Origin: Haberlea rhodopensis
Taxonomy: Eukaryota > Streptophyta > Magnoliopsida > Lamiales > Gesneriaceae
Assembly (NCBI GenBank): GCA_907163345.1
Contig: CAJQUN010000014.1
Span: 6,562,999 to 6,626,998 of the forward strand
Direction of reading: 5' to 3'
Length of the DNA: 64,000 bases
Shown: positions 36,791 to 45,755 of the stretch, in pieces
How the letters are laid out: every line of letters begins with the position of its first letter
Numbering within the stretch: the stretch's first letter is position 1
Notes under the pieces: model-generated
Database searches by the model: none
Told to the model about the DNA's origin: nothing
The model's input: the letters and a program-made list of their open reading frames with translations, nothing else
Position numbers and translations under genes: made by a program

Positions 36791-37404
36791 TGTCGCCATC
36801 TCAAATGGCGACATAAATAAAAAATGAATTTTTTTTATTGTCGCCATCTGAGATGGCGACAATGTTATAATTTTTTATATTTTTACGTCGTTTTCTGCCG
36901 ACAACACGTAAAAAATATTTTATAATGGTATTGATGCGCCATCTAAGATGCCGACATCAATAAAAAAAAAATTTATTGGATGTCGCCATCTTAGATGGCG
37001 ACATCATAAAAAAAAAGCTTTTATTGATGTCGCCATCTGGAATGGCGACATCAATAAAAAAAAAACTTTTTATAATGTCGACATCTTAGATGGCGACATC
37101 ATAAAAAAAAGTTTTTATGGATGTCGCCATTCCAGATGGCGACATCAATAAAAAAAAACTTTTATAATGTCGCCATCTTAGATGGCGACATCATAAAAAC
37201 AAAAATTGTTTATTGATGTCGCCATTCCAGATGGCGACATAAATAAAAAAAAAATTATTATGTCGCCATCTCAGATGGCGACAATAAAAGAATTTGGTAA
37301 TTGTCGCCATCTGAGATGGCGACTTGGGTTACTTTTATGAAAAAAAAAATTCGGTTATTTTTATAACTATAATAAAAATTGTGATTAGATTATTAAAAAG
37401 CCCT
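36791..37404 (-). repeat. Right terminal inverted repeat and palindrome array (11 copies)
   Basis: Palindromes of the same type start at about 36791, 36839, 36934 (degenerate), 36981, 37028, 37076, 37122, 37168, 37217, 37261 and 37302, mostly 41-49 bp apart with A/T spacers. Centres alternate (TTAG, TGGAA, TTCCA, CTCAG), so pairs of units were amplified together. The outer ~100 bp match the left end. Confidence 0.85.
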
Positions 37405-37413
37405 CTATTTTTG
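37405..37413. repeat. Right 9-bp target-site duplication of the MULE
   Basis: CTATTTTTG, identical to 33184-33192. Confidence 0.9.
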
Positions 37414-37607
37414 TTTTCAGTCCTTGCCAACAAATTATACTTTTATAAAACATATTATATGGATGAAATTTCCACTAATTTGTAGCAATATCATTTGGAA
37501 ATTTCCCAAATATTTAAAACTTTACAAAAAAAATGATTTATTAAACTTCCATCAAAACTTTACTAACACACCTTTTGTATTGAATCGAGTCAAAAACTCA
37601 ACCAAAT

Positions 37608-38655
37608 TGTCAATAAATCTTATTTCAATATTTCAACTCAATCCCTTTGAATATGATTTTCATTCCATTATATAAAAGAACACATTACAATAAGAATCCC
37701 TAAAAATCAGCCTAAGAGTATTCTAAGATTTTGCCAAATCTATTAATTATCATATCAAATCAAATTTTACTATATCTATTTATCTAATAATGTCATTGAC
37801 ATCCCCAATCAAAATTAATGTTGATTGATCTCGCACCACGACAAATGTAAAACGCACAACACTTGTGCAAATCTTAAATGCACAACAACTGTGCAAAGCT
37901 AAAACGCACAACTATCCTGCAAAGACGCCATAAACTCAATGACCAGAAGTACCGATCACCGCACATAAATCAGAAACCCAGGTCCCCAAATTGAGCAGAA
38001 TCCACAAAATGAAGAATCCGCCTCCTGAAGAAAACAGATTGCAAAGCCTCAAATGGCGAAACCCAGATAGATAAACCAAGATCGCATGCCAAACAAAGCC
38101 CAGATGCACAGAAACCCTAGCCGTCTCACAGAAACCCTAGCCGCCACAGCACCAAGAAACGCAGCCATCACGTGTCCGAAGCCAAAAATCGTGATACAAC
38201 TCTCGCTCAGACAGAAAAGTGAAAACCTAAAGTGCATGACATACAATAGGGCTGACATCCTAAAAGGCAAATCAACAACCAAAAAAATTGTGATAGAGAC
38301 CCACAAAGAAGAAACGCCAAAGGGAAAGATGGAATAGAAACAACAACCACCGCTTACCCCAGCGCCGTAGCCGCCTCTGGAAAGAAAGTGACTGAGGCTC
38401 GAGGCAGAAGCCCAACACAGCCTACAAACCCTAGCTCCCTTTTTTTTAGACTGACTTTGATACCATGTCAATAAATCTGATTTCAATCTCTGAACTCAAT
38501 CCTGTTTAAATATGGTTTCACTTCATTATATATAGGAACAGATTACAATAAAAAAACCTAAAAATCAGTATAAGAATCCCGAAGATTCTGACAAATCTAA
38601 TAATTATCATATCAAATCAAATATTACTATATCTATTTATCAAATATCATTGACA
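37608..38655 (-). mobile_element. Complete non-autonomous LTR retrotransposon (TRIM-like), 1048 bp
   Basis: Two ~190-bp direct repeats (37608-37801 and 38466-38655) begin TGTCAATAAATC and end ATTGACA, and are flanked by CAAAT duplications at 37603-37607 and 38656-38660. Read on the minus strand, the first LTR is followed at once by TGGTATCAAAGTCAG, a primer site for initiator Met-tRNA, so the element points left. The 664-bp interior has no gag or pol. A GATTGGGGA purine-rich stretch precedes the other LTR. Confidence 0.88.
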
Positions 38656-38660
38656 CAAAT

Positions 38661-39165
38661 AATACACATCGCTCTCCCCCTTTGGGGAAAAGGGAATTGG
38701 CTATGAGCTCTATATTGCAACTTTCTCACTCACTATTTCCAAACACCTCTAGCACTTATCAATAGAGTAACTCCTTGTCTAATGGCACTTCAAGAAAGAA
38801 AAACCTTTAGTTGAGAACCTCAGCAACCCAACTTTTATAGTTTGTTATAAAATCCCTGAAAAAAGAGCGAACACGCACATGCATACACACATAGAAAGGC
38901 CATTGAGACAATAAACCTTTGACCAAATCTAACTTCGTCTCAACATATATATTTCAATATGCATATGGAGAGAAACATGCGCATGTGGCATGGATTGTAC
39001 TTTTGTTGAGCAATAACATATTGAGTACGGACCTTCTTTGTGTTAACAAGTTCTTGGTTTCATCCAGATCGCGTCCTTCAACCATCTGTCAACCATATCC
39101 CGGGTGGGTAAACCAATACCGAATTGCCAATTTCTCGATAGAACTCTTTAATTAAAATACAAATA
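38661..39165. other. Intergenic spacer
   Basis: No gene or repeat recognised. Confidence 0.4.
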
Positions 39166-39275
39166 ATTAGGGTTTTTTTAATAAAATAAACCAAAAATTA
39201 TTATTATTTTAACAAAATAACCTATTTTAAAAACGTTTACCAAAGTAAATCGAAGCGCCAACTCTATTGTCGTCT
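39166..39275 (+). repeat. Possible relic of a related MULE end
   Basis: The order AGGGTTTTTTTAATAA, AT-rich DNA, AAAGTAAATCGAAGCGCCAAC parallels the left MULE end (AGGTTTTTTAATAA ... AAAGTAACCTAAGTCGCCATC). The similarity is low, and no partner end was found. Confidence 0.25.
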
Positions 39276-39299
39276 TCTAATGAAGCTTCAACATTTTTT

Positions 39300-40660
39300 A
39301 AATGTTGGCTCCTTTGATATGTGTATTTTTTACACTTATTTTGCTATGAAGTATGTGCGTTTTATGATGATTCTTGGACGATATTATGCTTTTTGTGTTG
39401 TTTTTGTATGTTGCAGAAATAAAGATAGAAATTCATAAAAGTGGAGGATTTCAGCTAATTAACGATGAGAATAACCAAACCGAGCGAACATGTCGAAGAA
39501 GAACAAAAATCTGAGTTTTGAAAAAAAAAATCGGGTTACTATTCACACGATCGATCTCCAATAGTCCGCGATTGATCGCCAATTGGCAGAATATTTTGGC
39601 AATCGATCGCCAGATGTTGAAATTTTGAGATTTTTATTTCCTATTTGAAGATTTTGCGTCCAAAAACACAAAAAACTCTTCCCCCACTATTTAAAGGACC
39701 ACGTTTGGACGAAAATTAAGAGGATTTTCAGACTTTCATGCCGTAGGAATAGCCTTCATCCATGCATTCATCTTCACCAACATCCACAATACATCATTTC
39801 ATCCTAGGATCTTTGGAACATCTCCAACAAGGAATCGAGTACACGATCGAGAAGGAAGCGAGAGAGGAAACAAGGATCTATGAACGGAGTCGACGTTGAG
39901 AGTTTTTCTTTGTCTTTAATTCTTAGTTTTGCTTTGTTTTGATTTATTATGAGGAACTAAGTTTATTTATCGAGGGTAGCCAATCCTTTGCCATGAACTT
40001 ATGATTTGATTATTTATTTGATTGAATTCCTGTATTCTATGCATATAATTTATTGCTCTTCATGCTTTTGAGGGATTGATCACCATTGAATGATTGTTTA
40101 TATTGTGATTGACTTGACCATACGATATTGCAATACGATATAGTACATTGTACCGTGGGTTTTAGATTGAAACGGACCAAGTAAAATCTATCACACATTA
40201 ATAGCAATATATTTACCAAAATCGAAGGCTAGATGTTTTCACAAAACTTATGCAATATTGAGTTGTTAAATAAGTGCATGATCATTGAATTACTGCAACT
40301 TGATATTAGATTCAGTATAGCTTGATCAAAGTATATTGAATACATTAGGACGTCATCTTAGAAGTATTTGGATATTCAATCGAGAATTGTAGGGGATTGC
40401 ATTGGTGAGCCGACGTCTCGATAATCTTCTCTAGTGGATTTTTCTCGTTAACTTTGATTGGGTTGGTTGGATTAGTAGTTTAATTTAGTTAATTAGTTTA
40501 ATTATTTAATTCAATATCGTATGTTAAATATAGTTAAAAATGTCTTATATGGTATTTGTTTGTTAGTCCCTGTGGGTTCGACAACCTTTTTCTTAAAAAA
40601 ATTACTATACTAAAACTTGACACCGTGCACTTGCGGTATAATTGTTACACTAGAATTTTC
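39300..40660 (+). mobile_element. LTR-retrotransposon relic (solo LTR or leader)
   Basis: No coding capacity. It contains TAGTCCCTGTGGGTTCGACA and CACCGTGCACTTGCGGTATA at about 40565-40640, words that recur near the LTR ends of plant Ty3/gypsy elements. A TTTAAAGGAC leader-like region lies at about 39690. Boundaries are uncertain. Confidence 0.35.
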
Positions 40661-40699
40661 TATTTAAATAAATAGCGATCAGCCTTCAACATATTTTAT

Positions 40700-40748
40700 A
40701 TTTATTGTTATTATTATTATTATTATTATTATTAATTTTATTATTATC
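40700..40748. repeat. (TTA)n microsatellite
   Basis: About ten TTA units with one interruption. Confidence 0.9.
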
Positions 40749-41539
40749 ATTGTTATTTAAAAGTTGTACTATATGACATTTTCGTTCCACGGGTTGAGCA
40801 ACCTCCCAAGCCCATTATTTTTTTTAAAATAAATGTCAAATCCAAAAATAATTTGATGGGATCTGGGAGGAAGAGGCGGTGAGTCCGCCAACTTTGCAGT
40901 TTCTATAATTATTTTTTAAAAAACCATGAACCCAAATTAATTCTCATACCTGAAAATATTAATGGTTAAAAAAATAATAATTTTCAACAAAATAGTATGC
41001 AAACATTTTTTTAAAACATAATTATTTTGAGTTTTACAAACTAATTTTACTGAAAAAATCTTCTATTTCACTAAAAATAATACTTATTTTTTATTATACT
41101 CGCATAATTTTTAATTCAAAAAACCATTGAATAGAGAAGAAGGAAAATATTGAAGTGTTAGAATTCAATGTTGGCATTAGAATTCACTCGAAATTGAAGT
41201 GTCTCGGAATTGAGTAAATTATTTTATAAAAATTCTCTCCAACAAGAACATGAATTCCACAAAATTTGAGCTTAATACGTCAAGTAGTTTGGAAACTAAT
41301 TTCTCAAAATTGGCTCAAAAGTGATTTTTTTAAAAAAATTGAGTGTAACCTATTTAAAACAAGGAATTTTGGGTCCGTCAGTGGTGCCAATATGACGTTG
41401 TCTACTGGGTTAGATCCGTCTACAAAAGACGTTTTCATGCATAGGTTATAATAGCCAAAATCTTCCTCGATCAAAAGTTATGACCATTAGAAGTTTGGCA
41501 GACAAAAACACAATTAAATTCCAAAAACAGAACTGATTC
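40749..41539. other. AT-rich repeat-derived spacer
   Basis: No gene. The 41340-41520 stretch reads like a retroelement untranslated region but has no diagnostic motif. Confidence 0.3.
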
Positions 41540-42430
41540 AGTTATGCGGGTCTTCTTGCACCGGTGCACTTCTCACTCGTGCACCGATGTATGTAAACTG
41601 CACATCGAGTGGTTGTGCACGTGCACTTCTTGCACCTATGCACGTGTCCCGCGCGTGCACCGATGCATGTAAACATCCTCCTATAAGATGATGGTGCACG
41701 TTTATAAATTTAACATCAGTGCACGTTTATAAAACTTTGATTTTGATCAGTGCACGATTGCATACATTTTAAGCGGTGCACGTTTCTAAAGTTTCAACAG
41801 CTATGGTGCACATTTATAAATTTAACATCGGTGGACATTTTTACATGCGCACCCGTAGACACAAACTGTGAAGAAATTATGAAAACACGTTTTTTATATT
41901 AAGATGGTGGTGCACTTGCTTATTATAAAGTTGGTGAACCTAAATTTGACATGTTTGTGCACGCAATTTTAAGCAAAATGATGATTTTAACATAGTGGTG
42001 CACTTACTTTTAACAAAATCAAGGATTTTGTCTATCGGTACATATTTTTACACGTGCACACATAGACAAAAGCTGCGAAGAAATTATGAAAACACATTTT
42101 TTTATATTAAGGTGGTGGTGCACTTGCTTATTATTAAGTCGATGCACCTAAATTTGACAAGTTGGTGCACATAATTTAAGTAAAATGGTGATTTCATAAC
42201 AAAATCATAGATGCACCCATAGACACAATTGCCAAGAAATTATGAAAACATATTTTTTATATTAAGGTGGTGGTGCACTTGCTTATATTAAGTTAATGCG
42301 CCTAAATTTGACAAATCGGTGCACGTAACTTAAATCAAAATAATGATTTTAACACGATGATGTATTAGTTAACAATTTCATGGATTTTGTCTACCGGTGC
42401 ACGGGAATCGCAACGGTGCACGCTACGATG
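41540..42430 (+). repeat. GTGCAC-rich degenerate tandem repeat
   Basis: The palindrome GTGCAC occurs about twenty times in under 900 bp. A longer unit containing GAAGAAATTATGAAAACA, then GGTGGTGCACTTGCTTAT, then CCTAAATTTGACA repeats three times (about 41870, 42077 and 42233, spaced 207 and 157 bp). No protein reading frame. Origin unknown. Confidence 0.7.
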
Positions 42431-42841
42431 AAGACTTGGATGAAAATTGTGTGCATCGATGAAGACGTAAACTTTCATTGTTATTTCTTTCTCAGTTATT
42501 GTTTTTTCTTTTTTGAAACACTTCCATTTTTCCATCCACTGTTATGTTAGAATAAATTTATATCAATTGCATTTCAATCAATCATACAATTTTGATGCAT
42601 AACAATTGAATTTCAGCCTGATGTTTATCCATTTACACATAATAAAATCGAATGAAATAAGCTACAAAAATGGGGCAGAGATTCGGAGGTAAGAGAAGAA
42701 GATGAACTGTAAAAAAAAAAATGAAGAAGAAGATGAACAATAGGATTTGCAAGAATGTGTTTCGTGCAAGGAAAAAGGAAGGTGTCGAGCGTCGCTGGCA
42801 AGAGAGAAGGCTAGCGGCTGTGGCTTCCATATAGGAGGAGG

Positions 42842-42849
42842 GTAGGGAT
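42842..42849. repeat. Left 8-bp target-site duplication of the hAT-like MITE
   Basis: GTAGGGAT, identical to 43187-43194. Confidence 0.8.
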
Positions 42850-43186
42850 TAGGGGTGGTTACCGGTTCGAACCGGTCCGGTCCGGACCGGAATCGATCGG
42901 TTCCGGTTCCGGGTTGGACCGGTTCCAACCCGGAACCGGATTTTTCTTTTTTTTTTTTTTTAAAAAAGGAAAGGATTTATCGATTTTTTTTTTTTTTAAA
43001 ATGGATCCGGTTCCGGTTCAATTCGGAACCGGATCCATTTGGTCCGAAACCGGTAAGATACTGGATCCAGAACGGTAGAACCGATCCGATCCGGTATCAA
43101 ACCGGTTCGGGACCGATTTGGGACCGGTTAGTCCGATTTTGGTTTCGGACCGGGTCCGGATCGACCCGCTCCGATAAGCACCCCTT
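42850..43186. mobile_element. hAT-like MITE of 337 bp rich in ACCGGTTCC words
   Basis: Perfect 8-bp duplications (GTAGGGAT at 42842-42849 and 43187-43194) flank ends TAGGGGTG and CACCCCTT. The interior is packed with ACCGGTT/GGTCCGG words in both orientations, around two T-rich runs. The 8-bp duplication and the short termini fit the hAT superfamily. It carries no gene. Confidence 0.8.
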
Positions 43187-43409
43187 GTAGGGATTGATGG
43201 TGAGTTGAGGAAGATGAAGTCTGGAGATGGGTGGGAGGGACGATGAATTTTAGCGTTAGGGTTGTTTGAGACTATTTTAGTCCATGAAAAAGATATAATA
43301 TATTAAAGGTTTAAAAATGAACATATGTGAATGAACTTTTTAGAATAGTGAACTGTTATAGTTTACTGTTTTTTGTAAGTGAAAATTTGTCACGAATGAA
43401 TTATCCAAG

Positions 43410-43490
43410 TGGATGGGCTTTCACTATTGACGCCGCCAGCCCACTCTCTCAAAACCCTAGCTTTCTGACAGCTGCTCTCCATAAATATAG
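43410..43490 (+). promoter_or_regulatory. Promoter with two site II elements, a telo-box and a TATA-like box
   Basis: TGGGCT at 43414-43419, its reverse AGCCCA at 43438-43443, AAACCCTAG (telo-box) at 43452-43460 and ATAAATATA at 43481-43489. In plants this combination marks ribosomal-protein and snoRNA-cluster promoters. It lies about 140 bp upstream of the first snoRNA. Confidence 0.7.
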
Positions 43491-43623
43491 CTGCTAACCT
43501 TACAGAGTCGAGGAAATCCTTTTTCATTTTCCTTCGCCGTTCTTCTTTCGCCGCATTGGTCATGCACATACTCGATTAAGCATCCCGATTGACGTTAATT
43601 TTTGTTTTTCCTCTGTATAATCC

Positions 43624-43722
43624 GGGCTATGATGATCAATAGTGATAAGGTCTCGTTCGTCGTAATGGCATTTCGATGCCTTGCCGACCATCCTGATATA
43701 TCACCACCCATAATCTGAGTCC
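43624..43722 (+). ncRNA. Box C/D snoRNA, predicted 18S rRNA 2'-O-methylation guide (U33/snR55-like target)
   Basis: C box ATGATGA at 43629-43635 and D box CTGA at 43715-43718, enclosed by a 5-bp terminal stem (GGGCT with AGTCC). The bases before the D box contain CACCACCCATA, complementary over 11 nt to the conserved 18S segment UAUGGGUGGUG. The fifth base from the D box points to the U of AUGGG. An internal hairpin (GGCAT/ATGCC) and a second CTGA (43693-43696) are present. The rRNA sequence is recalled from memory. Confidence 0.7.
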
Positions 43723-44064
43723 GTAGGTTCAGTAAATCGTTTTCGATATTTTTTTCCTGCGTGCATTGTTTGATGTATTTTGGCCGGTGATTACGTTTAT
43801 TGTTCCGATTAATTGTATATATATTCGTTATATAAATCATATGTGGACTGTCAATCGAGGCCACCAATTTATTCCGTATGTTCTGATTTTTTGGTGTGCT
43901 TCGCTTAGTTTTTTTTCTAGATTTCCTTTTAATTATTTGGACTTGGGTTATGTTTAAAAATGTGAAAGAAAATGGTAGTTTGCTAGTAGAATTTGTTGGA
44001 TTTCGAATTTTCACTTGCTATTTTGCAATTTTTCTGTTTTGTGGTCATAACTTTGAATAGTGTG

Positions 44065-44142
44065 TCAAGTGATGATCTGAAGCATAGTTCACATGATTCA
44101 TCAGTGATTAAAAAAGTTTGTCTTTCGCTCCTATCTGATGAT
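44065..44142 (+). ncRNA. Box C/D snoRNA, predicted 25S rRNA guide (snR39b-like target)
   Basis: C box GTGATGA at 44069-44075 and D box CTGA at 44135-44138. The 15 nt just before the D box (GTCTTTCGCTCCTAT) pair along their whole length, with one G-U, to the conserved 25S segment AUAGGGGCGAAAGAC. The fifth base points to a G corresponding to yeast Gm805. The terminal stem is weak (TCA/TGA). The long complementarity directly abutting the D box is the main support. Confidence 0.7.
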
Positions 44143-44271
44143 TCCCATCATAACTGTATCAATACTTTATCAGAATTCCTCAACGTAAAATAGTTTGTGA
44201 CATGTGATCTTAAACCATGTCTTTGTTACTATTTTCATCGCATGTTATCATTTGATATTTTTTTTATAGAT

Positions 44272-44358
44272 ATTAGCCTATGATTATAAAATTTATCAAA
44301 GACAAGCATATGCCTGAAAACTTTGTGTGGACAGTGTAATCTTCTCAATGAGGCTAAT
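44272..44358 (+). ncRNA. U27-like: U27-like box C/D snoRNA, predicted 18S Am28 guide
   Basis: A perfect 7-bp terminal stem (ATTAGCC with GGCTAAT) encloses a C-like box ATGATTA (44280-44286) and a D-like box ATGA (44348-44351), both off consensus. The internal D' box CTGA (44314-44317) is preceded by AGACAAGCATATG, 13 nt complementary to the 5' end of 18S rRNA (CAUAUGCUUGUCU). The fifth base points to A28, the site guided by U27/snR74. Domain order (guide before D') matches animal U27. Confidence 0.72.
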
Positions 44359-44554
44359 GTTTTATGTTTGCTTGTACGGATCCCTCCTGTTTTATTTCAA
44401 GTTTTGTATATTTCAGGATTCTGCTGATCTATACAAAATAAAAATAAAAATAAAAAAACATTTTCAAATAGTTTTTTAAAAGACGGAGCTTTATGAAATC
44501 TTTTCCTAATTGCAAATTTTCTCAATGAAACTGTTCATTATATCTTGATTTGGT

Positions 44555-44846
44555 GGTGGGCTATGATGAACTGTGCTTTTATTTATTTCTGACACCTCTT
44601 GTACCGGGGAATTGGTCGAGTCTAAATTTTGCATTCTCATTTGACAAGCATGCAGACTCTCTCATTTGACAAGCATGCAGAGTCTGCATGCTTGTCAAAT
44701 GAGAAATGCAACTCTGCATGCTTGTCAAATGAGAAATGCAAAATTTAGTGTTGGCCCGAATCTGGTAAACTCTTGCCTCTGCCTCCTGGAGAAGAGTCTT
44801 TCAAAGGCTCTTATTTGAGCACACAAAGCAACTCTCTGAGCCCGCC
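44555..44846 (+). ncRNA. Possible long box C/D-like RNA containing a palindromic insert
   Basis: C box ATGATGA at 44563-44569 and D box CTGA at 44836-44839 are bracketed by an 8-bp stem (GGTGGGCT with AGCCCGCC, one G-U). The distance, about 290 nt, is far above the usual 70-100 nt, and a 125-nt palindrome (44623-44747) sits inside. No rRNA guide is recognised. The stem and the position within a snoRNA cluster are the evidence. It may be a broken snoRNA. Confidence 0.4.
44623..44747. repeat. 125-bp nested palindrome
   Basis: Two direct copies of CTCATTTGACAAGCATGCAG on the left are followed by two inverted copies (CTGCATGCTTGTCAAATGAG) on the right, centred at about 44681, with AAATTTTGCATT/AATGCAAAATTT outer ends. 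Transcribed, it would form one long, near-perfect hairpin. Confidence 0.9.
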
Positions 44847-45179
44847 TGTGTTTTTTAGCAAATTAAAGTCATAGTTAGGAAAAAATAGATATCTTTTTTC
44901 ACGGTTGTCAAAATTATTTATTGCTCATACATTGAGTAGAATTTCAGGCAGCCCCCTTTTTACTTCAATCTTAGGAAGGGTGGTGTTGATCTACTCGTAG
45001 ATCAAACTACTTTTGCTCTTCAGACTTGCTGATTCCTTTCTTGAAGCTGGTCTAGTAAGCCCAAGTACATCATTTTATTGGATTTTGTGCCATTCTTCCC
45101 ACGCAGTCAAGCTTTGAATAGGTGGGGTAAACTATTCTATTAGACTTTATTGTTACACGAGATATCGTATTTTATGTAA

Positions 45180-45331
45180 AGCTTCGCTATCTGGTTGACA
45201 GTATAAGTATTTCAGTTACTCGTCAACTCGTTCCCTTGAAGCGAAACCAATCGTGTTGCTCCTTTCTTACAAAACATTCTTTTTCAGTTTCTTGATACTG
45301 TTTGGAGAGAACTGGAAGGGCAGCTACATAT
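45180..45331 (+). ncRNA. Possible box H/ACA snoRNA
   Basis: Hairpin 1 has a lower stem GCTTCGC/GCGAA (45181, 45241) and an upper stem GTTGAC/GTCAAC (45194, 45222), leaving a bulge pocket. An ANANNA hinge (AAACCA, 45244-45249) follows 16 nt after the upper stem. Hairpin 2 has a lower stem GTTGCTC/GGGCAGC and an upper stem CAGTT/AACTG, then ACA at 45326-45328 three bases before the proposed end. Targets were not worked out. Confidence 0.45.
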
Positions 45332-45411
45332 ACATCAATGGTCTGTATTAAATAACATAACACTGAAATTATTCTTTAAATTTCTTTTTTGGACATTGAG
45401 TTGAATAGAAA

Positions 45412-45501
45412 GAAACATCGATGATGATTAACTCTACAGACCTGTGATGATTGCGGATATGATCGCATCAATTTTGAACATCTAAGGGACTGAGATGTTT
45501 C
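45412..45501 (+). ncRNA. Box C/D snoRNA, predicted 18S rRNA guide
   Basis: A perfect 8-bp terminal stem (GAAACATC with GATGTTTC) encloses C box ATGATGA (45421-45427) and D box CTGA (45490-45493). An internal C' box GTGATGA lies at 45444-45450. The guide GAACATCTAAGGG (45476-45488), one base before the D box, is complementary over 13 nt to the conserved 18S segment CCCUUAGAUGUUC. Size (90 nt) is typical. Confidence 0.75.
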
Positions 45502-45755
45502 ATTTCTAGAAATATACTTCATGTATCAGATAGGTTTATGCCACCAATCGGTATAAAGAAGTTAAAAATTTGCGAGTTCTTTTCTCCTCCAGCTTTCGGC
45601 ATTTTGCCGCTCAATGTGTTGGCAGCTTAAGCCCCGCTTCTAAATCATTTACCGTGATCGTAAGTAAAGATTCTGCGTCCATACAATCAAATCCGAGCCT
45701 CAAATCCAAATTTTCTCCAGCATTAACCAGCATCGGAATAACCAAGTCTCCTTTC

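Larger units (their letters stand above)
33193..37404. mobile_element. Mutator-like element (MULE) with plant mobile domain gene, 4212 bp
   Basis: Perfect 9-bp duplications (CTATTTTTG) flank it, the Mutator hallmark. The ends are ~100-bp inverted repeats of roughly 85% identity beginning AGG(T/G)(T/C)TTTTTAATAAT and leading into CATAAAAGTAACC(T/C)AAGTCGCCATC. Inside each end lie arrays of a 23-bp palindrome. A plant-mobile-domain gene reads inward from the left and a mudrA-type transposase reads inward from the right. Both stop abruptly at about 35080. An internal deletion that removed both 3' halves explains this. The copy cannot make transposase but kept complete ends, so it could have been moved by a relative. 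Confidence 0.9.

Noticed and set aside
36644..37151. Small frames with repeated SPSQMAT/CRH-type peptides
   Set aside because: They are translations of the MULE palindrome array, not a protein.
33274..37322. CRISPR-like array of regularly spaced repeats
   Set aside because: Units are palindromes with A/T filler, lie inside MULE ends, and this is a plant genome.
44986..45005. Perfect hairpin TTGATCTAC-TC-GTAGATCAA as a terminator or RNA gene
   Set aside because: The two-base loop is too tight for a stable RNA hairpin and no other element is associated; probably chance within the snoRNA precursor.
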